This document shows, in pieces, positions 18,128 through 25,066 of a DNA stretch of 64,000 bases. The position numbers and the translations under genes are program-made. The stretch spans positions 1,426,001-1,490,000 of the forward strand of contig NZ_FNBH01000001.1 of the NCBI RefSeq assembly GCF_900102265.1. The letters run 5' to 3'. This DNA is from Epilithonimonas hungarica (lineage in GTDB: Bacteria > Bacteroidota > Bacteroidia > Flavobacteriales > Weeksellaceae). Numbering within the stretch: position 1 is the stretch's first letter; every line of letters starts with the position of its first letter. The notes below the pieces were generated by a model, which worked only from the letters and a program-made list of their open reading frames with translations, was not told the origin of the DNA and did no database searches.

Positions 18128-18287
18128 GAGCCTGTTTAAAATTAATTATGTGAAAATTTGTAAGCACAAATAATTATCTAAGAAAATTATTTTTCTCTCA
18201 GATTAAGCTGATTTAGCAGATTTGTTTTGCGTATAAAATCTGCATAATTTGCCAAATCTGCGAGATTTTAAAATTTTAAACAGACTC
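18128..18287. mobile_element. MITE-like element with terminal inverted repeats
   Basis: A 160-bp non-coding stretch bounded by GAGCCTGTTTAAAATT (left) and the inverse of GAGTCTGTTTAAAATT (right), one mismatch in 16. TTT directly flanks both ends (18125-18127 and 18288-18290), a possible 3-bp target duplication. Inside it is a second imperfect inverted repeat built from AATCTGC/GCAGATT-like words. It encodes no protein and looks like a non-autonomous element. Confidence 0.6.
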
Positions 18288-18312
18288 TTTGATTCACTAA
18301 AAAACACAGAAT

Positions 18313-18678
18313 ATGAAATACCTTTGGATGACTTTAGCCGTAATTTTCTTATTTCTAGGCGTTTTCGTCTGGTGGAAATATTACTTTGTTTTCGGAGAAG
18401 GCGTTAAATCCGGATATCTCAATTATGCCGTCAACAAAGGAAATATTTTCAAAACTTACGAAGGAAAATTGATCCAGGAAGGCTTTGGAGCAGCAAAACC
18501 TGGCGCACCGATTGGCAGTAACCAATTCGAATTTTCTATTGAAAACGAAGCTGTTTTCAAACAATTGGAAATGAATAGTGGGAAATATTTTGACCTCCAC
18601 TACAAAGAATATCACGGGACTTTGCCTTGGCGAGGAAATACCGTTTATGTTGTCGACAAAGTCCTCAATATGAAATAA
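18313..18678 (+). CDS. Membrane-anchored hypothetical protein
   Basis: A 121-aa protein with one N-terminal membrane helix (about 4-23) and a small beta-rich extracytoplasmic domain containing YEGKLIQEGFG near 50-60 and a C-terminal YHGTLPWRGNTVYVV segment. Similar small proteins occur widely in flavobacteria. I do not know a function. It is followed by a strong terminator and stands alone. Confidence 0.75.
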   Translation: MKYLWMTLAVIFLFLGVFVWWKYYFVFGEGVKSGYLNYAVNKGNIFKTYEGKLIQEGFGAAKPGAPIGSNQFEFSIENEAVFKQLEMNSGKYFDLHYKEYHGTLPWRGNTVYVVDKVLNMK

Positions 18679-18680
18679 AC

Positions 18681-18712
18681 AATAAAACCTTTCAGATCTG
18701 AAAGGTTTTATT
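18681..18712. terminator. Terminator palindrome after 18678
   Basis: A perfect 32-bp palindrome centred on AGATCT, with arms AATAAAACCTTTCAGA and its complement. It lies just after the stop at 18678. Confidence 0.8.
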
Positions 18713-18738
18713 ATTTTAAATTAACAGTAATATTAATG

Positions 18739-18771
18739 AGCCTTGTCAAGGTTCAAAACCTTGACAAGGCT
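18739..18771. repeat. Perfect 15-bp stem hairpin
   Basis: AGCCTTGTCAAGGTT, loop CAA, then the exact complement. The stem arms themselves contain the palindrome CCTTGTCAAGG. There is no T-run, so it is more likely a REP-type palindrome than a terminator. Confidence 0.6.
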
Positions 18772-18780
18772 GAATACTAA

Positions 18781-19013
18781 TTAACCTGAATTCGGGATAA
18801 GGGACTTATTTAAATAATTGTATATCAAATACAAATGCACTATCAATAGCGTCGGGCTTTAGCCCGATGTAAAGATTGTAATTCAAAATCGGCTTCAGCC
18901 GAAATTTATGATAAGTTTTAGCTAAAGCTAATCTTCTTTTTCAATCTTTAAAATGGGCTAAAGCCCATTCCTATTGATATTATAAAACTTCTCTTATCCC
19001 GAATTCAGGTTAA
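18781..19013 (-). repeat. Hairpin-rich repeat, copy A (inverted relative to copies B and C)
   Basis: A 233-bp element with terminal inverted repeats TTAACCTGAATTCGGGATAA and their complement. Inside are four short palindromes with related cores: GGGCTTTAGCCC, GGCTTCAGCC, TTAGCTAAAGCTAA and GGGCTAAAGCCC. Read on the minus strand it matches copy C at 24332-24562 with about one internal difference. It abuts the stop codon of the TPR/AraC regulator gene. No ORF is present; it behaves like a MITE or a structured-RNA element. Confidence 0.85.
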
Positions 19014-20597
19014 TTATTCATTTCCAACAGTTTTCCTTCCCAAGAGACTAATGTATGACGATGGCGAAACTCCCGTGACGTCTTTGAACACTTTTGAGAA
19101 AGCATAAGCAGATGAGAAGCCGGTTTCTTCTGCCAGATAACTAACCTTGTATTTTCTGTATTCCGGGACATTTTCTATTTTTTCTACAATGTAGTTGATG
19201 CGCAGCGTGTTGATATAACTGCTGAAATTATCGGCTTTATGCTTTTTGATGACTATGGATAGGTATGTCGCATTGGTATTGAGCTGGGATGTGATTTCCC
19301 TTACTGCGATTCCTTTCTCGTTGTAGCGGTGCTCTTTTTCAAATTTTTCCAGCCCTTTTAGCAGCCTCATCTCTACATCTTCGCCCAGGTTTTCGTTTTT
19401 AGGCTCTTCTTCGTTATTTCCTGTGATGTGTATGTTTTCTGTATTTTTGGTTTCTACCGTATGTTGCTCTTCTGCGTTTCTGTTCTTTCGGAATGCTTCA
19501 AAAGCAGCTTTTTCTCTCAGCCGTTTCTTTCTTTGCCAGCTCAGTATGATGAGCAGTGCGATGATGACTGCGCTAAGTCCGATAGCAACTTTATAGAAAT
19601 TGGATGTTATTGATTTTTTCTCCTTATTTTCGTTTTTCAACAATTCGGTGGCAGTGCTGAGTCTTGATTTCTGCTGCCGGTTTTCCAGTTCCAGATAGGC
19701 AGATTTATATTCTTTCAGTTTATTTTTATCTCCTTTTAATTCGTACAGCTTTATAAATTGGGAGTAGAGCTCTTTTTCCTCATTTATATTGCCTTTTCCC
19801 AAGAAATTCTTTTCAGATCTTTTCAGATTGACCTCGGCAGAATCCACTTGCTTCTTTTCCAGAAAGAGCATTCCCTTTTGCAGGTAAGAGCTGCCGGACA
19901 TATAGGCATTCTTTCCTTTGTTGATGGCGAGTACCTTGTCCAGTGCTGCAATGGCAGAATCATACTGTTTCAGCTCAGAGTAGCACATTCCTACATTTCC
20001 ATATCCCAAAACGCTGGCCTTTTCCCGCAGCTCCTTATTTTCTATGGCCAGGTAGCTGGCGAGGGCCAGCTTTGCATACTTCAGAAAGATGCGGCTGCTG
20101 TCTTTGCCGGGTTCTTTGGTGTACAGGCGGTAGGTGTAGAGATTTCCCAGATGATGCTTTTCGGCATCGGTCTTTGGGTTTTTTATGATGTCGATGCCCT
20201 TTTGTATATGCTCTTTGGCAAGTTCATCCATACCCATTCTTCCATATTGCTGCCCGATAACGCCATACATCACGGCGGCTTCTGTCGGGTAGTTATATTT
20301 ATCTGAAAGGTCAATGGCCACTTGGGCATATTTTAGTGTGTTTTGAGTTTCGTCTGCAGTAGAATAGTGGTAGGCAAGCGCTTCATAAGCACGGATGCTC
20401 ACAAGATGGAGCTGTTTCTTTTCGGTTTCGTCTATCAGGGCAAGCAGTTTTTTCTGTGCTGCCTGCGGGCGGGTCTTCAGCTCTGTTTGATGCTGCTCCA
20501 GTTTTGCCTGGTAAGATTTTGGAATCTCCGGAATCTGGGCAAAGGACAAAGAGCAGATAAGCAGGAGTATAAAGAAAAAAAGGCGTTGTGTTTTCAT
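19014..20597 (-). CDS. Membrane TPR protein with AraC-type DNA-binding domain
   Basis: A 527-aa sensor-regulator. It has a signal peptide (about 1-20, ending SLSFAQ), a periplasmic TPR region (about 25-310) and one membrane helix (about 335-358, including IGLSAVIIALLIILSW). After a polar linker comes a C-terminal AraC/XylS double helix-turn-helix (about 420-520). The second helix pair contains ETGFSSAYAFSKVFKDVTG, followed by SPSSYI. Such one-component proteins sense in the periplasm and bind DNA from the membrane. I use the ATG at 20597, with an exact -7 box only 7 nt upstream. An upstream in-frame ATG at 20618 would spoil the signal peptide. The 3' half has higher GC than the core genes around it. 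It lies between repeat copies A and B. Confidence 0.85.
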   Translation of the reverse strand: MKTQRLFFFILLLICSLSFAQIPEIPKSYQAKLEQHQTELKTRPQAAQKKLLALIDETEKKQLHLVSIRAYEALAYHYSTADETQNTLKYAQVAIDLSDKYNYPTEAAVMYGVIGQQYGRMGMDELAKEHIQKGIDIIKNPKTDAEKHHLGNLYTYRLYTKEPGKDSSRIFLKYAKLALASYLAIENKELREKASVLGYGNVGMCYSELKQYDSAIAALDKVLAINKGKNAYMSGSSYLQKGMLFLEKKQVDSAEVNLKRSEKNFLGKGNINEEKELYSQFIKLYELKGDKNKLKEYKSAYLELENRQQKSRLSTATELLKNENKEKKSITSNFYKVAIGLSAVIIALLIILSWQRKKRLREKAAFEAFRKNRNAEEQHTVETKNTENIHITGNNEEEPKNENLGEDVEMRLLKGLEKFEKEHRYNEKGIAVREITSQLNTNATYLSIVIKKHKADNFSSYINTLRINYIVEKIENVPEYRKYKVSYLAEETGFSSAYAFSKVFKDVTGVSPSSYISLLGRKTVGNE

Positions 20598-20603
20598 AGT
20601 ATG

Positions 20604-20612
20604 GCAAAGATA
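20604..20612 (-). promoter_or_regulatory. -7 box of the TPR/AraC regulator gene
   Basis: TATCTTTG on the minus strand, an exact TAnnTTTG match, 7 nt before the ATG at 20597. I see no clear -33 element at the usual distance. Confidence 0.55.
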
Positions 20613-20936
20613 AAACATTAGGACAGAAAAATATCTTTTGATGGGTGTTTACAATAATTTAATATGGGCGTAAATTGCTTTTTAAGTGGCTGGTTATGAG
20701 TTTTATGTAAAGATTTTGGCTGCGGGTCTGTTTTGTAAAACACCCATATATAATTTCAAATTTTGTATGGTTTTTTTGGTTTTATGTATGCCAATTGGTT
20801 GTCTGTATGCGTGTAGTTGTTTCTCTTTGTTCTTTGAAAAAAGATTCTGGAAACACAAAAAAGAAAATTTATAATTGCCTGTTACAACATTTTAAAGTTA
20901 TGTCAGAAACCAGCAAAACAACAGATAAATACTTAA

Positions 20937-21168
20937 TTAACCTGAATTCAGGATAAGAGAAATTTCGTAATATCAATAGGAATGGGCTTTAGCCCATTTT
21001 TATTGTAAAAGAAAATGTATGGCTTTAGCCAAAACTTAGCCTAGATTTTGGCTAAAGCCTTATTATCTCTTTATTTATACATCGGGCTGAAGCCCGACGC
21101 TATTGATAATGCAACTATAGTTAATATACAATTACTTAAATAAATTATTTATCCCGAGTTGACAGGTG
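20937..21168 (+). repeat. Hairpin-rich repeat, copy B (diverged)
   Basis: Starts with TTAACCTGAATTCAGGATAA and runs in the same orientation as copy C. It shares the first 70 bp and the last 100 bp with copy C, apart from scattered changes. The middle hairpins differ (GGCTTTAGCC and GGCTAAAGCC in place of the AGCTAAAGCT pair). The right terminal repeat is damaged (ATCCCGAGTTGACAGG instead of ATCCCGAATTCAGG). Confidence 0.8.
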
Positions 21169-21400
21169 TAGTGTGACGCTGGAACCCCCCATTTATTACG
21201 TTCCGAACTCCACCAACGGGGTTGTACAACCTGAAAAATGGCGTTGCAGACCCCGGGTTCCACGTCCTGAACCCCAACAATGAGGTTGTATAACCCCGGC
21301 AATGGCGTTGCAGACCTCAAGTTTGGCGTTCCGAACCTATAGAATGACGTTGTATGACCCGGATGACGGACTTTGGAACGAGAAAAATGGCGTTAGCAGC
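21166..21400. repeat. GC-rich 21-bp tandem array with 64-bp higher-order period
   Basis: About eleven units can be aligned on a central GTT. Spacings run 21, 22, 21, 21, 22, 21, 21, 22, 21, so three units make a 64-bp super-unit. Within a super-unit the three types are GTTCCGAACC-like, GTTGTATAACC-like and GGCGTTGCAGACC-like, and each recurs at the same place in the next super-unit. Cores such as GTTGTACAAC are themselves palindromic. The array begins at the damaged end of repeat copy B and stops about 40 nt before the head-repeat protein gene. Its GC content contrasts sharply with the surroundings. ORFs across it on the minus strand are by-products. Confidence 0.8.
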
Positions 21401-21439
21401 AGATAATAATAAAAACAATAATAAAAAAAACAGAAAGAA

Positions 21440-23647
21440 ATGAAGAAAATTTTTACAAGTGTTGCCATGATCGGGGCAACAATGGCAATGGCCCAGGTGG
21501 GTATTAACAACGAAGACCCAAAGGCGACCTTGGATGTCACAGCAAAGACAACAAACGGGACCAAGCCCGAAGGTATCATAGCCCCAAGGCTTACCGGAGA
21601 CCAGATAAAAGCAGCAGATGCGCAATATCTTGCGGAACAAACAGGAACCATTGTCTATGCAACATCAGCTGTAAATGGAACGCCAGCCGGAAAAACCATC
21701 AACATTACAGCAGCGGGTTACTATTACTTTGATGGTGCCATTTGGCAAAAATTTAACAGTGGAGCTGCAGCGGCTGGCACAGAACCTTGGTACGATGTGG
21801 CTACAAACACCGGAGCTACTGCCAATACACAGAATATTTATCAAATGGGAAATGTGGGTGTTGGAATGACTACGCCAACGGCAAAATTAAATGTTGTAGA
21901 TACGATTACAACGGCTATTGGATCTGCAACGAGTTATGCTTCACAGGATAATATTTTAACATTAAATCATACTACCGACCCTAACCAAAGTTTTATGGGA
22001 GAACGTTCCCAAGTAGTTGTTGATCCTTCTAATTCGACTGCATATACAAGAGGAGCCCTCTCTGGATTTTATAGAACACTCGATTATAGTGGAGCGAGCT
22101 TTGGTAATGTTTCTTCGAGTAAATTTTCTGGACCGAGTCTTAAAGGATCGCAAAGTGAAGTTATAAAGGGCGGAACTGGATATGTGAATTATGGGTCAGG
22201 AATCTCTTCTGAATTCAGGGTAGAAGGAGGTGCTACTGTGGGAAGACTACAGGGGATTAGAAATATTACAACAGCTTTAAGTTCTGTAAAACAGCCATTG
22301 GTGATTGGAGTTGACAATTTTTTATACTTTGGTGAGACTGCCGGTGCAGGAATAGAAACATACAAAGGAATAAACCTGTCTTACTGGGGTAATATGCCTA
22401 CTTTTGCAACTACGGTACCTGTTGATAATTTTTATGGTATTTACCTTGATAACAGTCTGGCGAATGTTAATTCCAGTAATAAATGGGGTTTTTATGACGA
22501 CTTAGGATTCCCAAGTTATTTTAAAGGAAGAGTGGGTATCGGGACTAATGCGCCAAGCAATGCCTTACATATAAATGCTACAAATCCGGTTCGTCTGGAA
22601 GGTTTGCAGGCTGGTGCAGCTACAGATAATGTAGTAGTTGCAGATGTAACAGGTGTTTTGAAAACAGTGCCGGCAGCTTCATTAGGTGGTGGCTCATCAA
22701 CAGAACCTTGGTATAATGTGACTACTAGTGCAGGAGCTACAGCTAACAACCAAGATATTTACCAAATGGGAAAAATCGGGATTGGCACTAAACCTACAGA
22801 TGCCTATCTTCAGATTAATAATATTGCTGATTTTCCTGACAAAGTACAGTATCGATTTACACCAAATGGTTTGGGGCTTAGAGCTACCAATCCACAAAGG
22901 GCAGGGGTAATATTAAGCCAGGTAAATGATGTGACTGCAACTTTTAATGATGCCTCAACTTTAAGATTTGAGAGATATAGAGGCACCCAAACAAATTTAC
23001 TGCCTTTATTAAACGGAGATGCAATTGGGACTATTGATGCTCAGGGAACCGTAACTCCTAATGTTGGACAAACTGGAGCAAGAATAGCATTTGCGGCAGA
23101 TGGAGATTGGAGTACTACAAACCGTAAAACACATATTATTTTTGCAACAAATACTAACAATACAGACGTTACAGAAAAAATGCGTCTTTCCGGTCAGGGC
23201 TATTTGGGGATAGGTACAACAACGCCACAAAACCCATTGCATATTATTTCAAGCGGCAACACAGGAGGCATAAGAATAGACGATGCCAATGCTTGGAGTG
23301 CAAAACTGGAAACAAATTATTTAACATTCGACAGACCAGGTCCTGCTTTCGTACTAAACACTTCAACTGATGCAGCCGCTATGATGAGACTGGGTGTTGG
23401 CTCTAGTATCCCTTCTTCACCTAGGAAAGGGATTACAATATTGCAAAGTGGTTATGTCGGTGTTGGACAAGCAAGCCCACAAGCACCACTTCATATTGAA
23501 AAGGTAACCGCCTCAGACATCACTCCTGTGATTATTAAGGATTTACCAAGTTATGCATCGGAAGCTGCCGGAGCGGCAGATGCAGCATTGCCAAGCGGAG
23601 GTCTGTACAAAGTGACAGGAAGTAATGTTTTGTATGTGAAACCGTAA
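21440..23647 (+). CDS. Large secreted head-repeat (tail-fibre-like) surface protein
   Basis: A 735-aa exported protein: signal peptide 1-18 (ending AMAMAQ), then the motif VGINNEDPKATLDV (20-33). At least five copies of a VGIGTxxPxxxLHI-type head motif follow (near 139, 365, 456, 588 and 675). Two copies of a longer segment start with EPWY(D/N)V and end in NIYQMG or DIYQMG (about 115-137 and 419-441). These motifs are shared with trimeric phage fibre heads and with cell-surface proteins of flavobacteria. The C-terminus (ALPSGGLYKVTGSNVLYVKP) is not a T9SS domain. A fibrous adhesin or surface protein is the likeliest role; this is inference. It lies between repeat copies B and C, just downstream of the 21-bp array. 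Confidence 0.75.
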   Translation: MKKIFTSVAMIGATMAMAQVGINNEDPKATLDVTAKTTNGTKPEGIIAPRLTGDQIKAADAQYLAEQTGTIVYATSAVNGTPAGKTINITAAGYYYFDGAIWQKFNSGAAAAGTEPWYDVATNTGATANTQNIYQMGNVGVGMTTPTAKLNVVDTITTAIGSATSYASQDNILTLNHTTDPNQSFMGERSQVVVDPSNSTAYTRGALSGFYRTLDYSGASFGNVSSSKFSGPSLKGSQSEVIKGGTGYVNYGSGISSEFRVEGGATVGRLQGIRNITTALSSVKQPLVIGVDNFLYFGETAGAGIETYKGINLSYWGNMPTFATTVPVDNFYGIYLDNSLANVNSSNKWGFYDDLGFPSYFKGRVGIGTNAPSNALHINATNPVRLEGLQAGAATDNVVVADVTGVLKTVPAASLGGGSSTEPWYNVTTSAGATANNQDIYQMGKIGIGTKPTDAYLQINNIADFPDKVQYRFTPNGLGLRATNPQRAGVILSQVNDVTATFNDASTLRFERYRGTQTNLLPLLNGDAIGTIDAQGTVTPNVGQTGARIAFAADGDWSTTNRKTHIIFATNTNNTDVTEKMRLSGQGYLGIGTTTPQNPLHIISSGNTGGIRIDDANAWSAKLETNYLTFDRPGPAFVLNTSTDAAAMMRLGVGSSIPSSPRKGITILQSGYVGVGQASPQAPLHIEKVTASDITPVIIKDLPSYASEAAGAADAALPSGGLYKVTGSNVLYVKP

Positions 23648-23667
23648 TAGTTGATTTACCCGATAGC

Positions 23668-23720
23668 GCGGATTTGTAATCCGTGCTTGTTAATAGCATA
23701 GTCACGGATTGCAAATCCGC
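23668..23720. repeat. REP-like inverted repeat
   Basis: GCGGATTTGTAATCCGTG pairs with CACGGATTGCAAATCCGC across a 17-nt loop (17 of 18 pairs). Each arm also contains its own small palindrome (CGGATT-N3-AATCCG). It lies 20 nt after the surface protein gene and lacks a T-run. Confidence 0.65.
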
Positions 23721-23820
23721 GACATCAGAGATTTAGACGACTGATTGTAAGTCTTTTATCTTTTCTCTATTTTCTTTTCTCTACTCATTACATTTAAACA
23801 AATTCTAAAACCTACAATCT

Positions 23821-24315
23821 ATGCCCTTTACCAACTTTGATGCCCGCCATTTCTCAGCAACCGAGAAAACAGCCACCAATACCGCGATAACCAGTCTGGA
23901 AACAGCACTTGCCACCAAGCTAGCCAACCTCTCCCCGGAAGAGAGACAGCAGTACGGCAGCGTGAACGAGCAGAATAAGCTCATCATCAACAAAGTGAAA
24001 GACTTCCGCGATACCCAGCCGGCACTCAGCAGCCCGGATGTTGACTGGACGGAGTTTGCCAACGACCATGATACCAGGCTCTACATCCAGAACCTGATCC
24101 AGCGGTTGGAGAGCCTGCTGGATGGTCTCAAGAACTCAAAAATCCTGCACGACTGGGACAACTATCAGGCAGCACTCAACGATTATGAATTTGCCAAATA
24201 CAAGAACGGCACCAGTGCCACAGGCTATGAGACCAAGGTAAATGAGCTAAAGCAGTTCTTTACCGGCGGCCCCGTGGGTAGTACCACAGAACCGCCCAAA
24301 ACGACAGAAGAATAA
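23821..24315 (+). CDS. GC-rich soluble hypothetical protein
   Basis: A 164-aa protein with no signal peptide or membrane helix, predicted mostly helical, ending in a Pro/Thr-rich tail. It contains NLSPEERQQYGSVNEQNKLI near 40-60. Its codons favour G/C at third positions (many GAG, CTC, AGC, ACC), unlike the AT-rich genes elsewhere in the window, which suggests foreign origin or strong expression bias. It follows the head-repeat surface protein by about 175 nt, with a REP-like hairpin between. I do not recognise its function; similar small proteins may accompany such surface proteins in related genomes (recollection, unverified). Confidence 0.75.
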   Translation: MPFTNFDARHFSATEKTATNTAITSLETALATKLANLSPEERQQYGSVNEQNKLIINKVKDFRDTQPALSSPDVDWTEFANDHDTRLYIQNLIQRLESLLDGLKNSKILHDWDNYQAALNDYEFAKYKNGTSATGYETKVNELKQFFTGGPVGSTTEPPKTTEE

Positions 24316-24331
24316 AATCTAAATTTTTAAA

Positions 24332-24562
24332 TAACCTGAATTCGGGATAAGAGAAGTTTTATAATATCAATAGGAATGGGCTTTAGCCCATTTTAAAGAT
24401 TGAAAAAGAAGATTAGCTTTAGCTAAAACTTATCATAAATTTCGGCTGAAGCCGATTTTGAATTACAATCTTTACATCGGGCTAAAGCCCGACGCTATTG
24501 ATAGTGCATTTGTATTTGATATACAATTATTTAAATAAATCCCTTATCCCGAATTCAGGTTA
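24332..24562 (+). repeat. Hairpin-rich repeat, copy C
   Basis: A 231-bp element starting TAACCTGAATTCGGGATAAG and ending with the complement. It carries the same four internal palindromes as copy A and is almost identical to copy A read on the other strand (one difference seen, AAATCCC versus AAGTCCC near the right end). It begins 16 nt after the stop of the gene ending at 24315. Copies A and C therefore form an inverted pair around 5.3 kb. Confidence 0.85.
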
Positions 24563-24576
24563 AATAATTAGTATAG

Positions 24577-24609
24577 GCTGTCCCGAGATTTCGGGGCGGT
24601 TTTTTTTTA
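24577..24609 (+). terminator. Terminator after repeat copy C
   Basis: Hairpin GTCCCGA/TCGGGGC followed by nine or more T. It is suited to ending transcription from the accessory cassette. Confidence 0.75.
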
Positions 24610-24639
24610 AAATCTCACCGAAAACTATTCCCGTGCTTC

Positions 24640-24890
24640 ATTCCTCATAAACCAAATCTGCCGTAGGCGGGTTGCCACCAGTGCTTCGTCCTTTTTTTTA
24701 TTTTTAATGGAATCGGCGAATCTCGTTCCTCGATTTTCAAGGGAGGGGAATATATGTGTGCGTAGTTCCCCTCTCTTTCATGGGACGAAAATTCCCGTCT
24801 CTTAACCGGAGCGAAAATTCCCCTCCCTTGGAGGGGTGGCAAAAATTTTAATTTTTGACGGGGTGGTTTCTTTTGACGGAATGGTTTATA
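24640..24890. repeat. Non-coding region with CCCCTCCC-type inverted words
   Basis: No gene fits here. The stretch contains GGGAGGGG near 24761, CCCCTCTC near 24777, and CCCCTCCCTTGGAGGGG near 24816-24832, plus repeated gaAAATTCCC words near 24787 and 24811. The last item is a hairpin. The pattern resembles a dispersed intergenic repeat of flavobacteria (recollection). A 65-aa minus-strand ORF across it is not credible. Confidence 0.45.
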
Positions 24891-24992
24891 AACCCAACAT
24901 TAATACGTTCCGCAGTACTTATATCCCGGTACTGATGTATATTAATACGATGTAGTGCGTATAAAAAGTAGGTTAGGAAGGGAATAGACAAA

Positions 24993-25020
24993 TTTAAGAT
25001 TTTGGAAACAAAATCTTAAA
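24993..25020. promoter_or_regulatory. Perfect 12-bp inverted repeat upstream of XRE regulator (candidate operator)
   Basis: TTTAAGATTTTG, spacer GAAA, then the exact complement CAAAATCTTAAA. It ends 19 nt before the -7 box at 25040, so it occupies the -33 region. There is no T-run, and the upstream gene is over 650 nt away, so an operator is more likely than a terminator. Confidence 0.6.
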
Positions 25021-25039
25021 TCAAAACCAATTGAATCTG

Positions 25040-25047
25040 TAAATTTG
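25040..25047 (+). promoter_or_regulatory. -7 box of XRE regulator gene
   Basis: TAAATTTG, exact TAnnTTTG, 19 nt before the ATG at 25067 and exactly 19 nt after the perfect palindrome. Confidence 0.6.
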
Positions 25048-25066
25048 CTTTTTGTTATTATTACAG

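Noticed and set aside
18739-18771. tRNA-like or terminator element
   Set aside because: Perfect simple hairpin without T-run or cloverleaf; treated as a REP-type palindrome.
19758-20306. 182-aa plus-strand frame opposite the TPR/AraC gene
   Set aside because: Shadow of the minus-strand gene, which has a signal peptide, TPRs and a complete HTH.
20686-20874. 62-aa Cys-rich frame upstream of repeat copy B
   Set aside because: No start signal, domain or conserved context; low-complexity AT-rich DNA.
21132-21651. Minus-strand open frames across the GC-rich array and the start of the surface protein gene
   Set aside because: They overlap the tandem array and the clear plus-strand signal peptide gene; their composition is an artefact of the repeat.
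21440-24315. Prophage remnant, because of tail-fibre-like motifs
   Set aside because: No capsid, terminase, portal, integrase or lysis gene nearby; the protein has a Sec signal peptide, so a cell-surface role fits better.
24645-24842. 65-aa minus-strand frame
   Set aside because: Made of CCCCTCCC-type repeat words; looks like dispersed repeat, not a gene.
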